Source: Chloroflexota bacterium (lineage in GTDB: Bacteria; Chloroflexota; Limnocylindria; Limnocylindrales; CSP1-4). From it: 6,410 bases of DNA. Shown piece by piece: positions 1-6,410 of the stretch. The translations under genes were made by a program, and so were the position numbers. Location: NCBI GenBank assembly GCA_021786915.1, contig JAJYMP010000621.1, positions 7,400-13,809 on the forward strand. Reading direction: 5' to 3'. The notes below the pieces were generated by a model. That model saw only the letters and a program-made list of their open reading frames with translations, did not search any database and was not told the DNA's origin. Numbering within the stretch: position 1 is the stretch's first letter; every line of letters begins with the position of its first letter.

Positions 1-2259
1 CGGCGTGCCCGCGAACAGCTCGCGGATGGGGCCGAACAGCCCCGTGTAGGTGGCGGGGTTGGACCGCGGCGTCCGTCCGATGGGGCTCTGATCGATCTCG
101 ATGATCTTGTCGATGTGCTGCACGCCGTCGACCGCGTCGTGGGCGCCAACCGGCTCGCGCGAACCGGTCAGGTCCCTGGCGAGGGCCCGGTACAGCACCT
201 CGTCCACCAGCGTGGACTTGCCCGAGCCGCTGACGCCGGTCACGGCGATGAACGTGCCGAGCGGGAACTTGACGTCGATCCCGCGCAGGTTGTGCTGGCG
301 GGCGCCGCGGACCACGAGGTGCTTGCCGTTGCCGCGGCGGCGCCGCTCGGGGACGGCGACCATGCGCTCGCCGCGCAGGAAGGCGCCGGTGATCGACCGC
401 GGCTCGGCGAGGACGACCTCGAGCGGGCCGTTGGCGATGATCTCGCCGCCGTGCTCGCCGGCGCCCGGCCCGATGTCGATCACCCAGTCCGCAGTCCGGA
501 TGGTCTCCTCGTCGTGCTCGACCACGAGGACCGTGTTGCCGAGGTCCCGGAGCCGGGTCAGCGTCGCGATCAGCTTGGCGTTGTCCCGCTGGTGCAGCCC
601 GATGGACGGCTCGTCGAGGATGTAGAGCACGCCCATGAGCGTCGTGCCGATCTGGGTGGCGAGCCGGATCCGCTGCGCCTCGCCGCCCGACAGGCTGATG
701 CTCGCGCGGTCCAGCGTGAGGTAGTCCAGCCCGACGTCCACGAGGAACCCGAGCCGCGCGACGATCTCCTTGAGCACCTGGCGCGCGATCGTGGCCTCGC
801 GCTCGGTGATCCGGCTCATCAGGTTGGCCGCCCAGTCGAGCGCCTCGGTGACCGAGAGCCGCGACGTCTCGGCGATGTTCCGGCCGTCGACCGTCACGGC
901 GAGCGTCTCGGGACGGAGGCGCTGGCCATTGCACGTGGGGCAGGGCTTCTGGACCATGAACTTCTCGAGCTCGGTCCGGATGTACTCCGAATCGGTCTCC
1001 TTGAAGCGCCGCTCGAGGTTCGTGACCACGCCCTCGAACGTGGCGACGTAGGAGTTCTCGCCGCGCTCGTGGCGATACCGGACGACGACCTTCTCGTCCT
1101 TCGGAGCGTAGAGCAGGTACTGGAGGGCCTCCGCCGGCAGGTCCGCGACGGGCGTGTCGATCGACCAGCCGCGCGAGGTGAACACGGCGTCCGTGATCTT
1201 CATGCGCCAGCTGATCTCGGTGGGCATCTTGTTCCAGGGGACCAGGGCGCCCGCGCGGATGCTCTTGCGGCGGTCCGGGATGACCATCTCAGGGTCGATG
1301 ACGAGCTGGCTGCCCAGCCCCGTGCACGTGGGGCAGGCGCCGTGCGGCGAGTTGAACGAGAAGGACCGCGGCTCGAGCTCGTCGATGGTGGTCCCGTCGT
1401 AGGGGCACGAGTAGCGCTCGCTGTAGCGGCGCTCCTCGAACGCGGGCGCCTCGCCATCACGCGGCAGGGGCGCCACGACCATCACGCCCTCGCCCAGCCG
1501 GAGCGCGGTCTCGACCGAGTCCGCCAGGCGGGCGGCGTCCGGGTCGGGGAGCCTCGCGCCGGAGTCCGGGTCGATCGGCCGCCCCAGCTCGTCCCGGGAC
1601 CAGCCGTCGGGGACCTCGGCGCGCCGGACGACGAAGCGGTCCACCACCGCCTCGATCGTGTGGCGCTTGTACTTGTCGAGTGTCGGCGCCTCGGAGAGGT
1701 CGTACTGGACGCCGTCCACCCGGACGCGAACGAAGCCCTGCTTGCGCGCGCCGTCGAAGACGCGGTCCCCCTCGGTCTTGCGGTCCTTGATCAGCGGCCC
1801 CAGGACGAGCAGCCGCGTCCCCTCTGGCTGGGCGAGGATCTGGTCGACGATCTGCTGGACGGTCTGGCGCTCGATCTCCCGGCCGCAGTTCGGGCAGTGC
1901 GGGTGGCCGATGCGGGCGAACAGCAGGCGCAGGTAGTCGAAGATCTCGGTGACCGTGCCCACCGTCGACCGCGGGTTCTTGGACGCGCCCTTCTGGTCGA
2001 TTGAGATCGCGGGGCTGAGCCCGTCGATCTGGTCGACGTCGGGCTTCTCCATCTGGCCCAGGAACTGGCGGGCGTAGGAGGAGAGGGACTCGACGTAACG
2101 GCGCTGGCCCTCCGCGTAGATCGTGTCGAAGGCGAGGCTGGACTTGCCGCTGCCGGACAGACCCGTGATCACCACGAGGCGGTCACGCGGGAACGTGACG
2201 TCGACGTCCTTGAGGTTGTGTTCGCGCGCGCCGCGCACGACGATTCGATCCTGGGGCAC
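1..2259 (-). CDS. uvrA: UvrA, excinuclease ABC subunit A (3' end cut off by window)
   Basis: Damage-recognition ATPase of nucleotide excision repair; UvrA dimers find bulky lesions in the cytoplasm and load UvrB. The first 753 residues are present in one uninterrupted frame. Visible motifs: first Walker A at 33-41 (GLSGSGKSS), CPNC at 122-125, a zinc-module region at 285-312, CPTC at 440-443, ABC signature LSGGEAQR at 523-530, Walker B ILDEP at 547-551, second Walker A at 675-683 (GVSGSGKST), and the family segment [19 protein letters not shown] near 722-740. The family is usually about 940-970 residues, so roughly 200 residues are missing, including the second zinc module, signature and Walker B. 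Start: the GTG at 2259 is the only option, because an in-frame TAG lies four codons upstream (2269-2271). No Shine-Dalgarno is seen; the promoter layout predicts a leaderless mRNA. Odd points: the first zinc module reads CPYD (285-288) in place of CxxC, and about 25 extra Asp/Pro-rich residues lie near 214-241. Confidence 0.98.
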   Translation of the reverse strand, partial: MPQDRIVVRGAREHNLKDVDVTFPRDRLVVITGLSGSGKSSLAFDTIYAEGQRRYVESLSSYARQFLGQMEKPDVDQIDGLSPAISIDQKGASKNPRSTVGTVTEIFDYLRLLFARIGHPHCPNCGREIERQTVQQIVDQILAQPEGTRLLVLGPLIKDRKTEGDRVFDGARKQGFVRVRVDGVQYDLSEAPTLDKYKRHTIEAVVDRFVVRRAEVPDGWSRDELGRPIDPDSGARLPDPDAARLADSVETALRLGEGVMVVAPLPRDGEAPAFEERRYSERYSCPYDGTTIDELEPRSFSFNSPHGACPTCTGLGSQLVIDPEMVIPDRRKSIRAGALVPWNKMPTEISWRMKITDAVFTSRGWSIDTPVADLPAEALQYLLYAPKDEKVVVRYRHERGENSYVATFEGVVTNLERRFKETDSEYIRTELEKFMVQKPCPTCNGQRLRPETLAVTVDGRNIAETSRLSVTEALDWAANLMSRITEREATIARQVLKEIVARLGFLVDVGLDYLTLDRASISLSGGEAQRIRLATQIGTTLMGVLYILDEPSIGLHQRDNAKLIATLTRLRDLGNTVLVVEHDEETIRTADWVIDIGPGAGEHGGEIIANGPLEVVLAEPRSITGAFLRGERMVAVPERRRRGNGKHLVVRGARQHNLRGIDVKFPLGTFIAVTGVSGSGKSTLVDEVLYRALARDLTGSREPVGAHDAVDGVQHIDKIIEIDQSPIGRTPRSNPATYTGLFGPIRELFAGTP

Positions 2260-2300
2260 GGGTCCAGTCTAGCGACCCCGTCGCTTTAGAACAAGTGTTC
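2260..2300 (-). promoter_or_regulatory. uvrA promoter with LexA (SOS) box
   Basis: Read on the minus strand, a perfect palindrome GAACACTTGTTC (2289-2300) matches the GAAC-N4-GTTC LexA operator known from Bacillus and actinobacteria. Its inner end gives a -35 TTGTTC (2289-2294). A 17-nt spacer leads to the -10 TAGACT (2266-2271), then 6 nt, then the GTG start at 2259. LexA bound here would cover the -35. The predicted transcription start is the G of the GTG, which would make the mRNA leaderless. The sites are read directly; repression by LexA and the start point are inferred. The site falls between the end of the upstream HTH gene and uvrA, so uvrA has its own promoter. Confidence 0.85.
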
Positions 2301-2330
2301 CGTTGCCCCGACATCGAGGCCATCGGCCAC

Positions 2331-2990
2331 TCAGATCAGGACCAGACCTGTCGGCGGATGCCGACCGGACTCCAGGGCTGCGAACACCTCGGCGGCCCGG
2401 AGCCGCGGCAGGTCGGCGAAGAGGTGGGGGTGGTCAGCCAGGAGACGCCGATTGGCGCGCGTGTCGGCGATCGCGAGCAAGAACGCCCCCGTGGGGTCGT
2501 CGCGGCGCTTCAGGGCCAGCCGGCGTTCCACGGCCTGGCCGACGCGCAGCCGCATTTCTAGCTCGATCGCGGTTCGGCTTCCCTCGCCGTGCACGACCGC
2601 GTCCCATGCGCGTTGCTCCGTCCGGTCCGGCCGTCTCGGCAAGGGCACTTCGGTCTGCCACCAGAGCGGTCGTCGCACGTGCGAGAGCAGGCTCCTGAGC
2701 CGCCGCGAGCTGGCCACATCACGGAGCGGCTGCGGGCCGGGATAGAGCCGCAGCCAGAGGTCGAGGCCCAGCACGCCGCCGAGACGAGCGGCCTCCGCGA
2801 TCGTCAGGGTCGGCGCCTTGCCGCGCTCGATCTTGGAATACCGCGGGCGCGAGACACGCGCTGCGGCCGCCACGTGTTCTTGACTCACGCCGAGCCCCAG
2901 TCGAGCCTCCCGCAGCTCTTCGGCGATTTCGCCGAGGGCGCGCGCGCCCAGCCTCGTGCCCCGATCGATGGCTCGTTCTGATGCCGGCAT
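2331..2990 (-). CDS. Xre-family HTH protein with C-terminal PD-(D/E)XK-like candidate domain
   Basis: A 219-residue cytoplasmic protein. Residues 22-76 form an Xre/Cro-type helix-turn-helix: SQEHVAAAARVS (36-47) followed by the recognition-helix segment RPRYSKIERGK (48-58). This supports DNA binding. After a short linker, residues 108-219 form a second domain: WWQTEVPLP (110-118), RAWDAVV (127-133), IELEM (142-146), ALKRRD (159-164), and a hydrophobic strand ending ADTRANRR (175-182). The order D130, E143-x-E145, K161 on successive predicted strand and helix elements resembles a PD-(D/E)XK nuclease core with a BamHI-like ExE. I infer this and have not shown it. I recall similar HTH plus C-terminal domain proteins in high-GC bacteria, without known function. 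The ATG at 2990 is the first usable start near the HTH; only a weak GGGA precedes it and no clear promoter is seen. Codon use is looser than in uvrA/uvrB (GCA, TCA, CGA, AGA, CTA and TTG occur). It could be a plain autoregulator, an antitoxin-like protein, or a nuclease-related protein. Confidence 0.85.
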   Translation of the reverse strand: MPASERAIDRGTRLGARALGEIAEELREARLGLGVSQEHVAAAARVSRPRYSKIERGKAPTLTIAEAARLGGVLGLDLWLRLYPGPQPLRDVASSRRLRSLLSHVRRPLWWQTEVPLPRRPDRTEQRAWDAVVHGEGSRTAIELEMRLRVGQAVERRLALKRRDDPTGAFLLAIADTRANRRLLADHPHLFADLPRLRAAEVFAALESGRHPPTGLVLI

Positions 2991-3082
2991 CGTCCCAGTG
3001 TCGGAATCGCCGCTTGGCGCGCGCTTATGCCGGGTGGTCCCCTCCGGCTCTCGGCGCCGTTCCTGTTCCGTAGGGCTACGAC

Positions 3083-3105
3083 CTGGACTTGCCGCTGCCG
3101 GACAG
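3083..3105 (-). repeat. 23-nt exact copy of the uvrA Walker A coding sequence
   Basis: Positions 3083-3105 are identical to 2138-2160, in the same orientation. After one mismatch (3106 versus 2161), four more bases match (3107-3110 versus 2162-2165), giving 27 of 28. At 2138-2160 the minus strand encodes the core of the first UvrA P-loop. In the spacer, one minus-strand frame still reads GLSGSGKS, but the similarity ends abruptly on both sides and no UvrA-like protein surrounds it. An exact 23-mer pair is not expected by chance in a window of this size, so this may be a duplication or gene-conversion remnant. Confidence 0.7.
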
Positions 3106-3160
3106 CCCCGAGGCAGCCGGGCATTCAGCCGGCGTGACCAGTGCCCGGCGAAGGCTGTCC
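3100..3160. repeat. Interrupted inverted repeat (hairpin)
   Basis: GGACAGCC (3100-3107) pairs with GGCTGTCC (3153-3160). Inside it, CCGGGCA (3117-3123) pairs with TGCCCGG (3142-3148), around an 18-nt loop. The internal loop is asymmetric, with 9 nt on the left and 4 nt on the right. Both stems are perfect. It is not followed by a T-run, so it is not a standard terminator. Function unknown. Confidence 0.5.
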
Positions 3161-3283
3161 CTGCCGATCCTGTTCGTTGGGCTAGAAACGCCGCCGCGAG
3201 TAGGACCTCGGGGGCTTGGCCGAGCCGGAATGGGGCCGCGCAGCCCCGCGGATCCGTCGAGTTCGTAGCCGTGTGGAACAACC

Positions 3284-3325
3284 GAAGCCAACGGACCGAC
3301 ACTTGAAGCCAACGGACCGACATTG
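3284..3325. repeat. 21-bp tandem direct repeat, two copies
   Basis: Two adjacent 21-bp units (3284-3304 and 3305-3325) share their first 18 bases exactly (GAAGCCAACGGACCGACA) and differ only in the last three positions. On the minus strand each unit reads TGTCGGTCCGTTGGCTTC. Two closely spaced copies of a TG-starting repeat can occur at the ends of some insertion sequences (IS21-type ends have this style) or can be protein-binding iterons. No transposase gene is present, so the origin is undecided. Confidence 0.75.
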
Positions 3326-3356
3326 AGTTCGCGGCCGAGAGCGGGACGGTCGCTGC

Positions 3357-3398
3357 CCGGGCGCTCACCCGGAGACCGCCCTGGCCCGAGAGTCGGGC
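3357..3398 (-). terminator. Possible uvrB terminator hairpins, no U-tract
   Basis: Two nt past the uvrB stop codon, GCCCGA (3384-3389) and TCGGGC (3393-3398) form a perfect 6-bp stem with a 3-nt loop. A second hairpin, CCGGG (3357-3361) with CCCGG (3368-3372), follows further downstream. Neither is followed by a U-run on the minus strand, so they would have to work as U-less (I- or L-shaped) terminators or as mRNA 3'-end protectors. Short GC stems are common in DNA of this composition, hence the low confidence. Confidence 0.35.
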
Positions 3399-3400
3399 GC

Positions 3401-5779
<2,379 letters not shown>

Positions 5780-5821
5780 GACGCGATCGTACACGATTCG
5801 GCGTGATTAGAACAGCCGTTC
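5780..5821 (-). promoter_or_regulatory. uvrB promoter with LexA (SOS) box
   Basis: On the minus strand, GAACGGCTGTTC (5810-5821) is a perfect GAAC-N4-GTTC LexA-type operator, extendable by one more paired base on each side (5809-5822). Its inner end gives a -35 CTGTTC (5810-5815). An 18-nt spacer leads to the -10 TACGAT (5786-5791), followed by 6 nt and the GTG at 5779. The arrangement mirrors the uvrA promoter; both also share TGTTCTAA at the inner edge of the box. SOS control and a leaderless transcript are inferred. The box is at the left end of the divergent spacer to the cpaB-like gene; there is no sign that it also controls that gene. Confidence 0.85.
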
Positions 5822-5886
5822 TCATCCCCTGCGCGCCGGATGGGACCAACGGGCCATAGGCCGCCCCCCGCCGCGGCCCGACACTT

Positions 5887-5979
5887 CGAGGCGATCCACG
5901 ACTGCGCCTCGGTCAGGGGACGCGGCCGGTGCCCTGAGTTCGCCGGGCGGGCACGGCACCACGGGCGGCCCTGGCCGCC
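5887..5979 (+). promoter_or_regulatory. Hairpin-rich stretch upstream of the cpaB-like gene
   Basis: Three perfect stems lie in a row before the ribosome binding site: CGAGGCG (5887-5893) with CGCCTCG (5905-5911); TCAGGG (5913-5918) with CCCTGA (5932-5937); GGCGGC (5964-5969) with GCCGCC (5974-5979). The right arm of the second stem overlaps an alternative pair, GTGCCC (5929-5934) with GGGCAC (5949-5954), so two exclusive folds are possible. If transcribed, this would be a structured 5' leader. I do not recognise a known riboswitch class. Base composition makes chance stems likely, and no promoter was found to prove transcription. Confidence 0.3.
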
Positions 5980-5985
5980 TGCGAC

Positions 5986-5991
5986 GGGAGG
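5986..5991 (+). promoter_or_regulatory. Ribosome binding site of the cpaB-like gene
   Basis: GGGAGG lies 5 nt before the ATG at 5997 and 11 nt before the in-frame ATG at 6003. The spacing favours the first. This contrasts with uvrA and uvrB, which lack any such site. Confidence 0.7.
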
Positions 5992-5996
5992 CCTCG

Positions 5997-6410
5997 ATGG
6001 AGATGGAGTACAAGGACCCCGGGCGCCGGGGGAAGTGGATCATCCTGCTCGGGGTGATCCTCGCCGTGGGGGCGGCCGCGGCGGCGTTCTACCTCATCAA
6101 CAACGCGCAGCAGCAGGCTGGCCGCGGGACTGCGAAGACCACGACCGCTGTGGTCGCCGCCAAGCCGCTGCCGGCGAAGAAGACCCTGACGGCGGACGAC
6201 CTCATCGTCCGCGACGACGTCCCGCTCGACTCGACCACGACCATCCCCGGCATGGTCGCGACGACGAAGGACCAGCTCGTCGGCCGGATTCTCGGCGTTG
6301 ACGTGGCCGCGGGCCAGCTCATGACGCTGAACCTGCTCGCGTCGACCAGCGTCGGCGGCCAGTTCCCGATCCTGGGCCCGGGCGAGACCGTGGCGCCAGA
6401 CTCGGACGCC
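5997..6410 (+). CDS. cpaB: CpaB-like Flp/Tad pilus assembly protein, SAF domain (3' end cut off by window)
   Basis: The first 138 residues of a membrane-anchored protein. A short basic N-terminus (KDPGRRGK) is followed by one membrane segment at about 14-34 (WIILLGVILAVGAAAAAFYL), which fits an N-in, C-out anchor. Residues 50-115 match the SAF fold as found in CpaB/RcpC: a start like AVVAAKPLPAKKTLTADDL (51-69), DDVPLD (73-78), then VGRILGVDVAAGQLMTLNLL (95-114). In this family, the SAF domain acts outside the membrane during Flp/Tad pilus assembly. CpaB proteins are usually 230-300 residues, so about half is missing; other pilus genes (cpaC, cpaE, cpaF, tadBC) would be expected to the right. 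It is transcribed away from uvrB and has a good GGGAGG ribosome binding site. Flagellar FlgA-type or other SAF proteins are the main alternative. Confidence 0.8.
   Translation, partial: MEMEYKDPGRRGKWIILLGVILAVGAAAAAFYLINNAQQQAGRGTAKTTTAVVAAKPLPAKKTLTADDLIVRDDVPLDSTTTIPGMVATTKDQLVGRILGVDVAAGQLMTLNLLASTSVGGQFPILGPGETVAPDSDA

Larger units (their letters stand above)
2991..3400. other. 410-bp gene-free spacer with repeats
   Basis: No convincing gene is found between uvrB and the HTH gene. Open frames here are short, have no recognisable motifs and show no ribosome binding site. The stretch holds a 21-bp tandem repeat (3284-3325), an interrupted hairpin (3100-3160), a copy of uvrA P-loop coding sequence (3083-3105) and GC-rich hairpins just after uvrB (3357-3398). 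The density of repeats suggests remnant or mobile DNA; this is inference. Any promoter for the HTH gene must lie here or upstream, but I see no clear -10/-35 pair. Confidence 0.6.

Noticed and set aside
115..2004. Open frame of 629 codons on the plus strand, antisense to uvrA.
   Set aside because: uvrA on the other strand is certain from end to end. The antisense frame is a by-product of G/C-ending codons, is Arg/Asp/Val-rich and shows no known motif.
2317..2333. Small hairpin just after the HTH gene (GGCC-GAT-GGCC with GAG/CTC flanks) as a terminator.
   Set aside because: Four-bp core with a bulge and no U-tract; too weak to call.
2997..3303. 8-bp inverted pair AGTGTCGG (2997-3004) and CCGACACT (3296-3303) that could bound a small mobile element.
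   Set aside because: An 8-bp inverted match is expected by chance in about 400 bp, and extension gives only patchy similarity (a shared TTGGC). Kept only as a hint alongside the tandem repeat.
2956..3306. A 116-codon plus-strand frame across the spacer.
   Set aside because: No ribosome binding site and no domain; it overlaps the HTH gene start antisense and ends inside the tandem repeat.
5822..5886. Possible plus-strand promoter for the cpaB-like gene.
   Set aside because: No -10/-35 pair with acceptable spacing was found; the A/T-containing bases near 5805-5822 belong to the uvrB LexA box.
5840..6301. A 153-codon plus-strand frame overlapping the cpaB-like gene.
   Set aside because: It is in a different frame from the SAF-domain protein, which has a ribosome binding site, a membrane segment and a recognisable fold.

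Overview
The window comes from a GC-rich bacterium (well over 65% G+C by eye, with strongly G/C-ending codons in the main genes). It carries the two core nucleotide excision repair genes, uvrB and uvrA, on the minus strand. A divergent plus-strand gene at the right edge begins a CpaB-like Flp/Tad pilus assembly protein. The GAAC-N4-GTTC (Gram-positive type) LexA boxes, the GTG starts, the TANNNT -10 elements and the long UvrB tail suggest a high-GC Terrabacteria member, either Actinomycetota or Chloroflexota (a Limnocylindria-like lineage would fit). The lineage is an inference; no rRNA or other marker is present.

Layout, left to right. 1-2259 (minus): the first 753 codons of uvrA, with the C-terminal part cut off by the window edge. 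2260-2300: the uvrA promoter with a LexA box. 2331-2990 (minus): a 219-residue protein with an N-terminal Xre-type helix-turn-helix and a C-terminal domain that could be a PD-(D/E)XK-like fold. 2991-3400: 410 bp without a gene, holding a 21-bp tandem repeat, a 61-bp interrupted hairpin and a 23-nt exact copy of the uvrA P-loop coding sequence. 3401-5779 (minus): complete uvrB with a long C-terminal extension. 5780-5821: the uvrB promoter with a second LexA box. 5822-5996: a hairpin-rich stretch. 5997-6410 (plus): the cpaB-like gene, cut by the window edge.

The clearest biology is regulatory. uvrA and uvrB each have their own promoter, and the two are built almost identically: a perfect GAAC-N4-GTTC palindrome overlaps the -35, a spacer of 17 or 18 nt follows, then a TANNNT -10, then exactly 6 nt, then a GTG start codon. 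This predicts LexA-repressed, DNA-damage-inducible, leaderless mRNAs for both genes. It also fixes the uvrB start at 5779, not at the upstream GTG at 5794. UvrA finds DNA damage and loads UvrB, which verifies the lesion and recruits UvrC, so joint SOS control makes sense.

The HTH gene and the repeat-bearing spacer between uvrB and uvrA have more relaxed codon use and look like accessory DNA placed between two repair genes. The C-terminal domain of the HTH protein is the least understood item in the window. The antisense reading frames across uvrA and uvrB are long but are shadows caused by GC-rich codon bias.
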